Part shown: piece after piece, positions 9,414 to 19,804 of the stretch
How positions within the stretch are numbered: the stretch's first letter is position 1
Layout of the letters: each line of letters starts with the position of its first letter
From: Stieleria tagensis
GTDB lineage: Bacteria > Planctomycetota > Planctomycetia > Pirellulales > Pirellulaceae
Direction of reading: 5' to 3'
Assembly (NCBI RefSeq): GCF_024129865.1
Contig: NZ_JAMYFE010000012.1
Coordinates: 1 to 45,707, forward strand
Length of the DNA stretch: 45,707 nucleotides
The notes under the pieces: model-generated
Told to the model about the DNA's origin: nothing
The model's database searches: none
The model's input: the letters and a program-made list of their open reading frames with translations, nothing else
Position numbers and translations under genes: made by a program

Positions 9414-10478
9414 ATGAGTCTACACGACAGTCCAGTCTCCCCCGAAGGGCCTTCGATACACCCCATCGACCAGGCGACCGCGCCGTATTATTGGGGAATC
9501 GACATCGGTGGGACCGGGATCAAGCTTGGTTTGGTCGATGAAAACGGCCACACCGTCGCCTATCAGAAACTGCCGACACGAGAACCCGAGGGCGCCGAAG
9601 CAGCGCTCAATCGCGTGGCTGCGGTGGTCAGCGAGGTCGAACAGCGACTCGGTGTGGTTGGAAAGGTGCCGTCGGTCGGTCTGGGCGCCCCTGGCCCGAT
9701 GGACCTGCCACGCGGGTTGTTGGTCGCACCGCCTCAGCTGCCTACCTGGTGGGACTATCCGATTGTGGCCAAGATTGCCAAATTACTCGGCCGGCCGGTC
9801 GCGTTCTTGAATGACGCCAACGCCGCAGCATTTGGAGAATTCTGGATCGGCACCGGACGATATGCCGATTCGATGATTTTATTGACTCTGGGCACCGGGG
9901 TGGGCGGTGGTATCATTGTCGACGGTGAATTGGTCAACGGCGTGAACAGCTTTGGCAGCGAATGTGGTCACATTTTGGTGGACCCGTCGCCGACCGCTCG
10001 ACTTTGCGTTTGGGGCGGCGGCCGTGGCCAGTTGGAGGCTTATGCCAGTGCCAGCGCAGTGGTTGACCGGACGCGTGATCGATTGACCGAGGGGGCGGAA
10101 AGTTCTCTTAGCGGGCTGTTAGGTGGTGGCGACAGTGAATTAACCGCACGCAAGGTCTATGATGCTGCGAAAAACGAAGCCGACCCGTTAGCCTTGGAAA
10201 TCATTGACGAGACGGCAAAATGGTTGGGCATCGGGATCACCACGCTGGTGCATGCACTGGACCCCGGTGTCGTAACGCTAGGGGGAGCCATGAATTTTGG
10301 CGGCGCCGATTGTTCCATCGGCCGACGCTTTTTGGCTCGAATCACTGACGAATTTCAACAACGCACGTTCGAAAACGTGTTCGACGGCACCACGATCGGG
10401 TTTGCATCGTTGGGTGCCGACGCGGGATACCTCGGCCTGGCCGGGTACGCCCGTAAACAAGCATTGAAACTACTATGA
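9414..10478 (+). CDS. ROK-family sugar kinase (glucokinase-like)
   Basis: A 354-residue ROK kinase, expected to phosphorylate a hexose with ATP. Seen: the phosphate-binding motif WGIDIGGTGIKLGLVD, FLNDANAAAFGEFW with the catalytic aspartate, and LGTGVGGGIIVDGELVNG. The ROK zinc site normally reads C-x-C-G-x2-G-C-x-E. Here it is LCVWGGGRGQLEAYAS after the conserved GH, so two of the three cysteines are replaced (W and Q) and the loop appears one residue longer. Zinc binding may therefore be absent or altered. The stop codon overlaps the lepA start in ATGA, so the two genes are translationally coupled. Glucose is the most likely substrate, but N-acetylglucosamine or another hexose cannot be excluded. 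Confidence 0.88.
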   Translation: MSLHDSPVSPEGPSIHPIDQATAPYYWGIDIGGTGIKLGLVDENGHTVAYQKLPTREPEGAEAALNRVAAVVSEVEQRLGVVGKVPSVGLGAPGPMDLPRGLLVAPPQLPTWWDYPIVAKIAKLLGRPVAFLNDANAAAFGEFWIGTGRYADSMILLTLGTGVGGGIIVDGELVNGVNSFGSECGHILVDPSPTARLCVWGGGRGQLEAYASASAVVDRTRDRLTEGAESSLSGLLGGGDSELTARKVYDAAKNEADPLALEIIDETAKWLGIGITTLVHALDPGVVTLGGAMNFGGADCSIGRRFLARITDEFQQRTFENVFDGTTIGFASLGADAGYLGLAGYARKQALKLL

Positions 10479-12271
10479 CGAAACACATTCGCAACTTTTG
10501 CATCATCGCCCACATCGATCATGGCAAGAGCACGTTGGCCGACCGCCTGTTGGAAGAAACAGGGACCATCAGCACGCGTGAGATGAAAGAGCAGTTGCTG
10601 GATGATCTGGAACTGGAGCGACAGCGGGGCATCACGATCAAAGCTCGCGCTGTCGTGATGCGATTCAAGCGTGGCAAAGACGAATACGAATTGAACTTGA
10701 TCGACACGCCTGGCCACGTCGATTTTCAATACGAAGTGTCGCGGTCGTTGGCCTGTTGCGAAGGCGTGTTGTTGTTGGTCGATGCCTTCCAGGGTGTCGA
10801 GGCCCAGACGGTTGCCAACGCCTACGCGGCGATGGAGCATGATCTGCACATCATTCCGGTGATCAACAAAATTGATTTGATGCACGCCCGGCCCGACGAA
10901 GTCGCCGAGGAAATGATGCATTCGCTGGGAACCGATCCCGATGACTGTGTCCGCGTGAGCGCCAAAACCGGTCAGGGAGTCGGTGATCTGGTCGACGCGA
11001 TTATCGCTCGGATTCCGGGGCCTGACGGTGATCCCAATGGCACGCTGCAAGCGATGGTGTTCGATTCCAACTATGACGATTACCGCGGTGCGATCACCTA
11101 CGTTCGCATCATGCAGGGTACGGTTCGCAAAGGCCAAAAGATCGCCTTTCTGCGCACCGGATCGATTCACGAAGTCGTCGAGCTCGGCCAGTTCGCGCCC
11201 GGTCGCGTCGCCGCCGAAGAATTGACCGCTGGCCAAGTCGGCTACTTGATCTGCAACATCAAAAGTTTGGGCGATGTTCACATCGGCGACACCGTCAGTA
11301 TTCCTGGTGACAAAGCCGCCGATCCGTTGCCCGGTTACTCGCGTCCCAAGCGGATGGTGTATTGCGGTCTGTTCCCCAGCGACGGCCAAAATTTCAGTGA
11401 TCTGCGTGACGCGCTGGAGCGATTGGCTGTGAATGATCCCAGTTTCGAATTCGAACCGGAAACCAGCGACGCGCTCGGTTTTGGATTTCGCTGTGGATTC
11501 CTAGGGCTGTTGCACATGGAAATCATTCAGCAGCGTTTGGAGAATGAATCCGACATCGACTTGGTGCAAACGGCGCCCAACGTGACCTATGAAGTGGTCG
11601 ATAAGCGTGGCCAAGCCAAGATGATTCATAAGCCGCAAGATGTACCGGATCCGGGTGACATCGAAGAGTTTCGTCAACCGATCGTCCGCTGCAACATCAT
11701 CGTGCCGACCGACTACACCGGACCGGTGATGAAGTTGTGTCAGGAACGGCGAGGCATTCAGCAAGGTCAAGAATACCTCGGCGCGCAACGTGCAATGTTG
11801 ACCTACAACATTCCGTTGGCGGAAGTCGTTTATGACCTACACGATAAAATCAAAAGCTGCACCCGCGGTTATGGGACGCTGGATTACGAGATGGTCGGAT
11901 TCGAGGCGGCGGATCTGTGCCGTTTGGATTTCATGGTCAATGGCAATCGTGTCGACGCGCTGAGTATCGTTTGCAATCGAGCTGATGCGGATCGACGCGG
12001 CCGTGCGGTGGCGAAGAAGTTGAAGAGTGAAATCGATCGACACATGTTCGAGGTCGCCGTCCAGGCCGCGATCGGTAGCCGTGTGATCGCCCGCGAGACG
12101 GTGCCGGCGATGCGCAAGAACGTGACCGCCAAATGCTACGGGGGTGACATTACGCGAAAGCGGAAGTTGCTGCAAAAGCAAAAAGAAGGCAAGAAGCGGA
12201 TGAAGGCCGTGGGCAACGTCGAAATCAGTCAGAAAGCCTTCATGGCCGTGCTCAGCGAAGGCGAAGGCTGA
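10475..12271 (+). CDS. lepA: Elongation factor 4 (LepA)
   Basis: A 598-residue translational GTPase, the standard LepA length, which acts on ribosomes and is known to back-translocate or remodel stalled ribosomes. G-motifs are complete: AHIDHGKSTL (P-loop, residues 12-21), DTPGHVDF, and NKIDL. The LepA-specific C-terminal domain is present (YGGDITRKRKLLQKQKEGKK), which separates it from EF-G. It overlaps the preceding ROK kinase by 4 nt. A family A half-repeat lies 55 bp after the stop. Confidence 0.97.
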   Translation: MTKHIRNFCIIAHIDHGKSTLADRLLEETGTISTREMKEQLLDDLELERQRGITIKARAVVMRFKRGKDEYELNLIDTPGHVDFQYEVSRSLACCEGVLLLVDAFQGVEAQTVANAYAAMEHDLHIIPVINKIDLMHARPDEVAEEMMHSLGTDPDDCVRVSAKTGQGVGDLVDAIIARIPGPDGDPNGTLQAMVFDSNYDDYRGAITYVRIMQGTVRKGQKIAFLRTGSIHEVVELGQFAPGRVAAEELTAGQVGYLICNIKSLGDVHIGDTVSIPGDKAADPLPGYSRPKRMVYCGLFPSDGQNFSDLRDALERLAVNDPSFEFEPETSDALGFGFRCGFLGLLHMEIIQQRLENESDIDLVQTAPNVTYEVVDKRGQAKMIHKPQDVPDPGDIEEFRQPIVRCNIIVPTDYTGPVMKLCQERRGIQQGQEYLGAQRAMLTYNIPLAEVVYDLHDKIKSCTRGYGTLDYEMVGFEAADLCRLDFMVNGNRVDALSIVCNRADADRRGRAVAKKLKSEIDRHMFEVAVQAAIGSRVIARETVPAMRKNVTAKCYGGDITRKRKLLQKQKEGKKRMKAVGNVEISQKAFMAVLSEGEG

Positions 12272-12596
12272 CCCGCGCTACGGGCGCAATCGGATGGGCA
12301 TTGTTAACGAGTCTCAGCTCTTTGCTGGTGTGGAGGATTTATCCGACAGGTCCGCAACGTCTGGTCGAGGATCGGTTGATTCGTTTAGGCCGCAGGGGTG
12401 GCTGATAGAGTGACAGAAAAAGAGCGGGCAGAAAAATTTCAGTGCTGGAAGTTCTGAAAAGGGATGGAAAAGAATGGGGGGGCAGAAGAATGTTCATGCG
12501 CAAATTCAATCGACGCGCTGTTCGTTCAACACGGGCGTTCCTGAGTTTGATTCTTTTGCCAACTTGGGAACTAAGGGTGCTGTGGGGCATTTCGCG
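12272..12596. other. Intergenic stretch between convergent lepA and ligase genes
   Basis: No gene is supported in these 325 bp. They hold a lone family A half-site and then, at about 12410-12490, a strikingly purine-rich tract on the + strand with repeated GGCAGAA(A/G)AAT-like words. A short frame on the minus strand runs through the repeat and is judged spurious. Confidence 0.6.
12326..12347 (+). repeat. Family A repeat, single arm only
   Basis: The 22-nt arm with core GGTGTGGAGGATTTATCCGA is intact, but no complementary arm follows within 250 bp. This is a solo half-site, unlike the complete copies at 5583, 33142 and 43302. Confidence 0.85.
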
Positions 12597-14018
12597 TCAC
12601 GTCAACGGGATGTCGTAGCGCGTCGGCGGGGTGGTCAGGGGGGCGGTTAGTCGCTGGTCGACCCAGCGTTGCACCGCCGGTTCTGGGGTGAATCCGTTTT
12701 GGTAGATCGCCAGCGTCAGTCCCGCGGTCGCGAATAGAAACAATTGCACCATCGGGATGATCGTCATGTCATGGAACATCGCATTGGGAAAGTAGCTGGC
12801 CAGCACCGCCACACAAAACAATCCCACGCGGCGCCTCGCAACGGTCCCGGCGCCATAGCATGCCATCGACCAACCGTAGCCGAATAGCATCACTAGCAGG
12901 CTCACAAACAATGTGAAGCCGATCAGCCCGGAATCGACCAGGAATGCCAGGAACACGTTGTGGTGTCCATATTTGCGGACGCGTTCCAAGGGGATCCCGT
13001 ATTGGCGAATGGTGTGATAGTGGTCGTGGTGTTGGAAATAGTGTCCGAACCCGTGGCCCATCAACGGTTTGTCTTTGAACATTTCCCAGGCAACCGTTGC
13101 CAATAGCGGACGTAACTCGATGGACTTTGCCGCTTCCACTGCGGAGAGTTGTTTATCGCGTTTGAGTGTCATCAATTCCTCTTTCAATCCCATCGCCATC
13201 GCAGCGGCCAGCAGCACCGCAGCGGACAATCCCAGCACACGGACCCAGCGTGGGCTGTGGATCAAGCCAACGATCGCGACGGCACCGGCAATGCCCAGCC
13301 AGCAACTGCGTGTGAGCGTCGCATAGCCGCCCACCAGCAGGATCACTCCCAGCGCGGCATAGACCGCTTTGGCGTGGCGACCGGCGCCGACAAAACAGGC
13401 CGCCACCGCTGACATCGCAACCCCGATGACAAACCCGTTGCCGGCCGGATTAAGCAGCGGCCCACGACCACGTCCATAAAACTCCCAGACGTCGGGATCC
13501 AAAATGTGTTTGGGAAACACAAATGCCGTGTAACCTTTGACTTCACAGATCGCGGTGAACGACAGATACACCCCCAGAGCGATCAAGGTGTTCAGCAACC
13601 AGCGAAAGTCGGTGATCCGTACCTTGGCCATACGAGCCGCAAAATAGACGCCAGCCGGCATCATGATGTAGAACAGCCAGCGTGCCGTGGGGTCGATGCG
13701 TGTCTCGACAGGGTCCCCGCCGCGACTGCGCAGGAACAGATAGCCGACCAGCGCAATGACACAAACGTCCAGTCGCGTCAGTCTGGGCAGCGTTAATTTT
13801 CCCAGTCGCCACTGGATCGCGGCCAGCCCCAGCAACACGACCCACAGCAAGCGGTCGGTGCTGATCTGGATCGGGCCATCAAAAGAGAAAAACGCTGGGC
13901 CAAAGACGGTGCCGACCACCAGCAGGACAGCAATGATCCTGGTCAGCCGACCGTCTTTCAGTAGCGGGATCAGCCAAACCGTGGCGGCAAGTAGGAACAG
14001 GAATGCCAGCAGGTTCAT
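12597..14018 (-). CDS. O-antigen ligase / polymerase-like membrane protein (Wzy_C)
   Basis: A 473-residue polytopic inner-membrane protein with about ten to twelve hydrophobic segments. It has the Wzy_C/WaaL-type periplasmic loop: a long hydrophilic stretch with RPLLATVAWEMFKDKPLMGHGFGHY, then HHNVFLAFLVDSGLIG, which carries the conserved HN and GxxG features of O-antigen ligases and bactoprenol-linked polysaccharide polymerases. It probably joins or polymerises undecaprenyl-linked glycans on the periplasmic face. No other wzx/wzy-type genes are adjacent, but glycosyltransferases lie a few kb upstream. Ligase and polymerase functions cannot be separated by sequence alone. Confidence 0.85.
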   Translation of the reverse strand: MNLLAFLFLLAATVWLIPLLKDGRLTRIIAVLLVVGTVFGPAFFSFDGPIQISTDRLLWVVLLGLAAIQWRLGKLTLPRLTRLDVCVIALVGYLFLRSRGGDPVETRIDPTARWLFYIMMPAGVYFAARMAKVRITDFRWLLNTLIALGVYLSFTAICEVKGYTAFVFPKHILDPDVWEFYGRGRGPLLNPAGNGFVIGVAMSAVAACFVGAGRHAKAVYAALGVILLVGGYATLTRSCWLGIAGAVAIVGLIHSPRWVRVLGLSAAVLLAAAMAMGLKEELMTLKRDKQLSAVEAAKSIELRPLLATVAWEMFKDKPLMGHGFGHYFQHHDHYHTIRQYGIPLERVRKYGHHNVFLAFLVDSGLIGFTLFVSLLVMLFGYGWSMACYGAGTVARRRVGLFCVAVLASYFPNAMFHDMTIIPMVQLFLFATAGLTLAIYQNGFTPEPAVQRWVDQRLTAPLTTPPTRYDIPLT

Positions 14019-14191
14019 CGAGCAGGGGTCGCGGTCAATCGAAAATCAAACGAGCGGGATACAGTGACTTCCTAAACATAGGTGCCGACTGACTTCGGTC
14101 GCCTTGATTTTCCCGACAAAGCCGCTGAAGGTAGGTGCCCATTCGTTCAACCAATGCTCTACAACCGCGACAATCGGATTGATCGTATCGA

Positions 14192-15520
14192 TTAGGAATC
14201 ACCTTTCAAACGCTTGCTGATCCATTCTTTCCGCCGGCGCAGGTCTTTCTCAAAACCGCGATCGACCGGTTCGTAGTAACTGCGATTGACTCCCAGGTAG
14301 TCTTGCGCGGCGATTCCATCGGGACTGTCGTGGCTATAGATATACCCTTCGCCGCGGCCTTGTGTTTCGGCCGATGCCGAATGGGCATCACGCAAGTGCT
14401 GGGGAACGTGAACGGTTTTTTGCTCACGAACGTCTTTGCGAGCGCTGCCGATTGCCACGGTAGCGGCATTGCTTTTGGGCGCCAGCGCCAGATAGGCCAC
14501 GGTTTGCGACAGCATGAATTCGCTTTCCGGTAACCCGATCAACTCACAGGCTTGCATGCAGGCGACAGCCATCGGCAGGGCTTGGGGGTCGGCATTGCCG
14601 ACATCTTCACTAGCGAGAATCACGAGCCGACGGCAGAGGAAGCGTAGATCTTCGCCGCCTTCTAACATCCGCGCCAACCAATAGATGGCGGCATCGACGT
14701 CGCTGCCGCGAATGCTTTTGATCATCGCACTGATCAGGTCATAGTGGTCATCACCGGTGCCGTCATAGCCGGCGATCCGAGTGCCGATGGATTCCGCGGC
14801 GGCATCGCGCGAGACCAGCGGCGGGGATTGGTCACAGCTGGCGATCGCGATTTCCAATGCGGTCAACGCCCGTCGCGCATCGCCTTCGCAGGTGTCGGCC
14901 AAGAAATCGATGGCTTCATCGTCGACGCGGACACCGGATGCCCCAAGGCCTCGAACCGAGTCGGTCAACGCGCGACGCAGCAAATGCGTGATGTCGTCGT
15001 TGGATAGCGGCTGTAACTGAAACACTTGAGAACGACTGATCAGGGCGCCATTGACGGCAAAGTAGGGATTGCTGGTCGTCGCCCCGATCAAGGACACGAT
15101 GCCGGCTTCGACATCGGGCAACAACGCATCTTGTTGGCTTTTGCTGAATCGATGGATTTCGTCAATGAACAACACCGGGCGGGGTTCACCGGTGGCCACC
15201 AGATCGGTTGCCCACGCCAGGGCCTCGCGAACCTCTTTGACCCCGCCGGTCACGGCACTCAACGGCCGAAATCGGCTGCCGGTTTCTTTGGCCAATAGAA
15301 TCGCCAGTGTGGTTTTACCGGTGCCGGGGGGGCCTGACAGAATGATCGATCCCAAACGGCCGGCATCGACCATTCGCCGCAGCAGTTTGCCGGGGCCTAG
15401 AATATGTTGCTGGCCGACATATTCCTGTAACGTTGCCGGACGCATGCGAGCGGCCAGCGGTTTAGCCAAATCCAAATAGTCATCTTCCTGTGACTGAAAC
15501 ATGGAAGGCGTCTGAGACAT
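14192..15520 (-). CDS. rarA: Replication-associated recombination protein A (RarA/MgsA AAA+ ATPase)
   Basis: A 442-residue clamp-loader-like AAA+ ATPase that acts at stalled replication forks. Walker A is GPPGTGKTT (residues 63-71), Walker B is VLFIDEIHRF, and the sensor 1 region is SLIGATTSNPYF. The family-specific PLAARMRPATLQEYVGQQHILG is at the N-terminus and the MgsA C-terminal tetramerisation region (PESEFMLSQTVAYLALAPKSNAA) follows. I chose the ATG at 15520, which places MSQTPSMFQ at the N-terminus; a longer frame upstream would overlap the divergent DUF1499 gene. Length and motifs are normal for the family. Confidence 0.95.
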   Translation of the reverse strand: MSQTPSMFQSQEDDYLDLAKPLAARMRPATLQEYVGQQHILGPGKLLRRMVDAGRLGSIILSGPPGTGKTTLAILLAKETGSRFRPLSAVTGGVKEVREALAWATDLVATGEPRPVLFIDEIHRFSKSQQDALLPDVEAGIVSLIGATTSNPYFAVNGALISRSQVFQLQPLSNDDITHLLRRALTDSVRGLGASGVRVDDEAIDFLADTCEGDARRALTALEIAIASCDQSPPLVSRDAAAESIGTRIAGYDGTGDDHYDLISAMIKSIRGSDVDAAIYWLARMLEGGEDLRFLCRRLVILASEDVGNADPQALPMAVACMQACELIGLPESEFMLSQTVAYLALAPKSNAATVAIGSARKDVREQKTVHVPQHLRDAHSASAETQGRGEGYIYSHDSPDGIAAQDYLGVNRSYYEPVDRGFEKDLRRRKEWISKRLKGDS

Positions 15521-15552
15521 ACGAAAAATCGAGGTGCGAGAGTGATGCGGAA

Positions 15553-16044
15553 ATGTCGATGACGAAACCATCAGACCAGAATGTAACGCCAAAACGAAAC
15601 AGTAAAATGATCGGATGGATCGTGTCGGGGATCGTGTTGGTGATTTTTGCAGTCATCGCGTTGCGGATCGATGATTGGGGACGTGACTGGACACAAAACA
15701 CGGCCTCGTTGTCCGAGGATGCCTCACGCGCTGGACTGCGCCCGTTGCACCTGGATGACACCCCACAAGCGGTTGCCGATCGATTGCGGCGCTGGACCAA
15801 ATCGCAGTCCAAATGGGACTGGGTTTCCAGTGAGTCCCAGGAATTGTCGGCCCAACTGATTCAGTTGACACGGACCACGCCACTATTTCGATTTGTCGAT
15901 GATGTTCAGGTCACGATCGCGCCCGACATTGCCACCGGCGGAACGGTGGTACAGGCGACCAGTCGCTCACGGATTGGCAAAGGCGACCTGGGGCAAAACC
16001 CGCGCAACCTGATCGAGTTGACCACGGCGCTCAGTGATCGCTGA
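15553..16044 (+). CDS. DUF1499 domain protein with N-terminal membrane anchor
   Basis: A 163-residue protein with one transmembrane segment (MIGWIVSGIVLVIFAVIALR) near the N-terminus and an outward DUF1499 domain. The characteristic C-terminal part is visible: LFRFVDDVQVTIAPD, then VVQATSRSRIGKGDLGQNPRNL, matching the DUF1499 pattern of an FVDDV segment followed by an SRSRxGxxDxGxN segment. The biochemical role of the family is not known. I chose the ATG at 15553 (15559 is also possible); a GTG further upstream would overlap the start of rarA, from which this gene is divergent. Confidence 0.8.
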   Translation: MSMTKPSDQNVTPKRNSKMIGWIVSGIVLVIFAVIALRIDDWGRDWTQNTASLSEDASRAGLRPLHLDDTPQAVADRLRRWTKSQSKWDWVSSESQELSAQLIQLTRTTPLFRFVDDVQVTIAPDIATGGTVVQATSRSRIGKGDLGQNPRNLIELTTALSDR

Positions 16045-16216
16045 AATCCGGGCCGCTGAAACTCTGACGGTTGAGATTTTGCCCCTCGACGCCGCGTTTT
16101 GTTGAGATGGGGACTGGCGGCCCTCCGGCAGTTCACGTTTCCGGCGTAGCCCCGATGATTTAGGCTAAACTATGATGAAGCGCCCACCGTTTTCCTTCCC
16201 GCCTGAAAGCTCGTTG

Positions 16217-19200
16217 ATGAAATTCCGTTTGTACTTTGCCGCCCTGGCGGTGATCGTCGCTGTATCGAATCCGCTGCGGGGAGAATCCCCCAGCGAATCC
16301 GTTCCTGATTTCTCCGCCGATGTGCGGCCGATTCTTTCAGATCATTGTTTCGCCTGTCACGGACCGGACGAACACGATCGTCATGCGGATTTACGATTGG
16401 ATACAGCCGACGGGATCGCAGCGGTGATCGATGTCGACGATCTGGACGAAAGCGCCATCCTATTGCGGGTCCACGCGTCGGATGCCGATGAATTGATGCC
16501 GCCAAAGGATTTCAATAAGCCTTTGTCGGATTCGCAAAAACAGATCCTCAAGCGATGGGTGAAATCGGGCGGCGCGTTTCAACAGCACTGGGCGTTCGAG
16601 CCGGTGGATCAGATTGAATTGCCGGCCGGAGCTGCGGACCCGATCGATTATTTCATCGATGCGGCGATCCAAGCTAAGGGACTCACTGCGAACGAATCAG
16701 CGAGTGACACCACCCTGTTACGCCGGGTTTGTTTGGATCTGACCGGGTTGCCGCCCACACGTGAACAAATTCGTCGCGTCCAGGAAGGCGAATTGGACTA
16801 TGAAAAACTAGTCGACGAACTGCTGGCTTCGCCGGCCTTTGGTCAACACCAGGGACGTTACTGGTTGGATTTGGTGCGTTATGCGGACACACACGGATTG
16901 CATTTGGACAACTACCGAGAGATGTGGCCGTACCGCGATTGGGTCATCGATGCGATCAATCGCAACATGCCGTTTGACCAATTTCTGGTGGAGCAATTGG
17001 CCGGGGATTTAATCCCTGATGCAACGCGAGCTCAAAAAATTGCCAGCGGATTCAACCGGCTGAATGTCACGACCAGCGAAGGCGGTTCGATCTACGAAGA
17101 GGTGTTCGCCCGCAATGTGATCGATCGGACCGATGCATTCGGCACGATCTTTATGGGGCTGACCACGCAGTGTGCGGTGTGTCACGATCACAAGTTCGAT
17201 CCGATTTCGCAAAAAGAGTACTACTCGCTGTTCGCGTTCTTCAACAGCCTCGATGGCCGGGCATTGGATGAAAACCGCAAAGACCCCGCGCCGGTCATTT
17301 CAGTGCCGGATAGCGAGCAAGTCCAACAGCTTGCCAGTTTCGATCAGCAGATCGCGACGCTGAATGAAGAAATGAAACAGCCGATCGAATCAGTCGACGA
17401 AGCGCAACGGGCATGGGAAGAATCGTTGGTTGCCGACCAATCCAAACCTTCGGGCGACAACACCCAAGTGCTGGCGCCAGAGAGCGCACATTCAGCGGCT
17501 GATGCGGAGTACGTGATCGAAGCGGACAACAGTGTTCGATCCGCTGACAAGGTTGCCAACAAAGACACGCTGACTGTCCAGGCACCCTTGCCACAATCGT
17601 TGGCCGGCGGCACCTGGCAGACGCTTGAATTAGATGTGTTGGCGGATCCAAAAACCGATCGTGCCGGGGTGTCGCCCAATGGCAATGCGGTGCTGACCGA
17701 GATCACAATCGAAACACGAACTAGCCCCGACACGGCCGATTCCGAATCAACGTCCAAGTGGCAACCGCTGGCGATCACGCTGGCCCTGGCCGACATCGAA
17801 CAGAGCAACGGAGACTTTGCGGTTTCGTTTGCGATTGACCAACAGCGTGATGGATCCAGTGGGTGGGCGATCGCCGGTCACGAACAAACCGGTGGCCGCA
17901 AGGCATGGTTTCAAGTGCCGGAATTGGCGCAGCGAATCGAACACGGGGACGACCAGATTCGAGTCCGTTTGGAATTCCAAAGCGTGTACGCCAAACATCA
18001 ATTTTATGCGATGCGATTTCGCTTGACCGAGGCGCCGCCGATGATTCCGACCAAGGACCAGATCGCGGTCAGTGAAATTCATTCGGTTGGTCCTTTCCCG
18101 GTAGAAAGTTCCAATGCGGGATATTCACGAAGTTTCGCGTCCCAGGAAGCGGATTTCAAAGCGGATGAAACGTTCACCTATGAAGACCAGAGCTATCCAT
18201 GGCAGTCGCGCGGCGATTGGACCCCTGTTGACGTTCATGAGTTACCATTGGTCGGCGAAAGTGCGGTTGTGAATTTGTTGCACCAAACGCTGAAGTCACC
18301 GAAAAAGCAAACGGTGGATTTGTTGCTTGGCACCAGCGACGGCCATGTTGTTTTTCTGAACAAGAAACGAGTCGCACAGTCCAAAGTCGTTGGGCCGCTG
18401 CAACCGCTCAGTCAGACCTACAAATTGGAACTGAAGAAAGGCGACAACGATCTGTACATCAAAGCCGTGTCGCAGAGTCGGCCGGCGCATTTCACCTATG
18501 CGTTTCGTTCGCCCGCCATCGCATTGCCGGAAACGATCGTTCAGTTGGCTGGCCGTGCAGTGGCCGAGCGATCCGACGCCCAGTCCGCGTCGCTGCGAGC
18601 CTACTATCGCCAAGTCGTCTGCGCTCATCCGGATTGGCAAGCGCTGCAGGACATGGTTCGCGGCGCCGAGGCGGCCAAACAAAAGCTGGAAGCGGAGATT
18701 CCAACGACACTGGTCTGGAAAGAAGTCCAGCCGCCGCGCGAAGCCAAGGTGTTGATCCGTGGCCAGTATGACCAACCCGGTGAAACCGTGCCGCGTGACG
18801 TGCCAGCCTTCTTGCCGCCGATTCCCGAAGGATTGCCGCACGATCGAATGGGATTGGCCAAATGGCTGACCGCTCCCGATCATCCACTGACCGCGCGAGT
18901 CGCCGTCAATCGTTTCTGGCAATCCATTTTAGGTGTCGGTTTGGTCAAATCCAGCGAAGACTTTGGCAGCCAAGGCGAGCCGCCCAGCCATCCTAAATTG
19001 TTGGATTGGCTAGCCGAGGATTTTCGTACGAACGGTTGGAACGTGAAACGGCTGATCAAACAAATGGTGACCAGCGAGGCCTATCGCCGTGATCCACTGG
19101 TCCGAACGCACGATTTGCAGCTTGATCCGGGAAACCGCTTTTTAGCTCGAGGACCGCGTCACCGACTTGATGCCGAGGTACTGCGTGACCAAGCGCTGGC

Positions 19201-19792
19201 ATTGGCCGGACTACTGAATGAACGATCCGGCGGCCCGAGTGTGAAACCGCCGCAACCGGCGGGGCTGTGGTATGCGGTCGGGTACACCCGCAGCAACACG
19301 GCGAATTTCAAAGCCGACCCCGAGCCGGAAAAACAATTGCGTCGCAGCGTCTATATCTTTTGGAAACGCACCAGCGCGCCGCCGCAGATGTCGACCTTTG
19401 ATGCGCCCAGCCGAGAATCCTGTACGGCGCGGCGTGAACGCACCAACACGCCGCTGCAGGCATTGCTGTTGATGAATGAAACCCAGTACTTGGAATCCGC
19501 AAAACACCTTGCGATTCGAGCCTTGGTTGAATGTGAATTGGACGAACCAGCCGACAAGATTGCGTGGCTGTTTGAAACCGTAACGGCGCGGCGGCCCACT
19601 GAGACGGAGGTCGCTGAATTGGTTTCGCTGCACAAAATCCTGTTGAATCACTACACCGATCAACCGCAGGCGGCCGCGCAATTGCTGGCGGTCGACGACA
19701 ACCAACCCGAACAGATTTCGCCGGTCCAGCACGCCGCGTGGATGATGATTGCCAGCACGCTGCTGAACTTGGACGAATTGGTCAATAACTAG
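16217..19792 (+). CDS. Planctomycete cytochrome c / DUF1549 / DUF1553 (PSD1) protein
   Basis: A roughly 1190-residue exported protein typical of planctomycetes. A signal peptide ([20 protein letters not shown]) is followed by a PSCyt1 haem domain with CFACH at residues 44-48 and a downstream MPP that may supply the distal ligand. DUF1549 follows ([20 protein letters not shown]) and holds a second haem-like motif, CAVCH, near residue 318. A middle region of about 430 residues is probably beta-rich (LamG/PA14-like). DUF1553 closes the protein ([20 protein letters not shown] near 893, then [13 protein letters not shown]-like text). The DUF1501 partner gene follows after 12 bp. Such pairs are abundant in planctomycetes and are linked by context to polysaccharide breakdown; the reaction is not known. 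An ATG at 16172 is an alternative start, but the signal peptide fits 16217. Confidence 0.92.
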   Translation: MKFRLYFAALAVIVAVSNPLRGESPSESVPDFSADVRPILSDHCFACHGPDEHDRHADLRLDTADGIAAVIDVDDLDESAILLRVHASDADELMPPKDFNKPLSDSQKQILKRWVKSGGAFQQHWAFEPVDQIELPAGAADPIDYFIDAAIQAKGLTANESASDTTLLRRVCLDLTGLPPTREQIRRVQEGELDYEKLVDELLASPAFGQHQGRYWLDLVRYADTHGLHLDNYREMWPYRDWVIDAINRNMPFDQFLVEQLAGDLIPDATRAQKIASGFNRLNVTTSEGGSIYEEVFARNVIDRTDAFGTIFMGLTTQCAVCHDHKFDPISQKEYYSLFAFFNSLDGRALDENRKDPAPVISVPDSEQVQQLASFDQQIATLNEEMKQPIESVDEAQRAWEESLVADQSKPSGDNTQVLAPESAHSAADAEYVIEADNSVRSADKVANKDTLTVQAPLPQSLAGGTWQTLELDVLADPKTDRAGVSPNGNAVLTEITIETRTSPDTADSESTSKWQPLAITLALADIEQSNGDFAVSFAIDQQRDGSSGWAIAGHEQTGGRKAWFQVPELAQRIEHGDDQIRVRLEFQSVYAKHQFYAMRFRLTEAPPMIPTKDQIAVSEIHSVGPFPVESSNAGYSRSFASQEADFKADETFTYEDQSYPWQSRGDWTPVDVHELPLVGESAVVNLLHQTLKSPKKQTVDLLLGTSDGHVVFLNKKRVAQSKVVGPLQPLSQTYKLELKKGDNDLYIKAVSQSRPAHFTYAFRSPAIALPETIVQLAGRAVAERSDAQSASLRAYYRQVVCAHPDWQALQDMVRGAEAAKQKLEAEIPTTLVWKEVQPPREAKVLIRGQYDQPGETVPRDVPAFLPPIPEGLPHDRMGLAKWLTAPDHPLTARVAVNRFWQSILGVGLVKSSEDFGSQGEPPSHPKLLDWLAEDFRTNGWNVKRLIKQMVTSEAYRRDPLVRTHDLQLDPGNRFLARGPRHRLDAEVLRDQALALAGLLNERSGGPSVKPPQPAGLWYAVGYTRSNTANFKADPEPEKQLRRSVYIFWKRTSAPPQMSTFDAPSRESCTARRERTNTPLQALLLMNETQYLESAKHLAIRALVECELDEPADKIAWLFETVTARRPTETEVAELVSLHKILLNHYTDQPQAAAQLLAVDDNQPEQISPVQHAAWMMIASTLLNLDELVNN

Positions 19793-19804
19793 GAGACCGC
19801 CCAA

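Noticed and set aside
12339-12590. 83-codon minus-strand frame between lepA and the ligase gene
   Set aside because: Low-complexity, ends inside the family A half-site, no motif; judged spurious.
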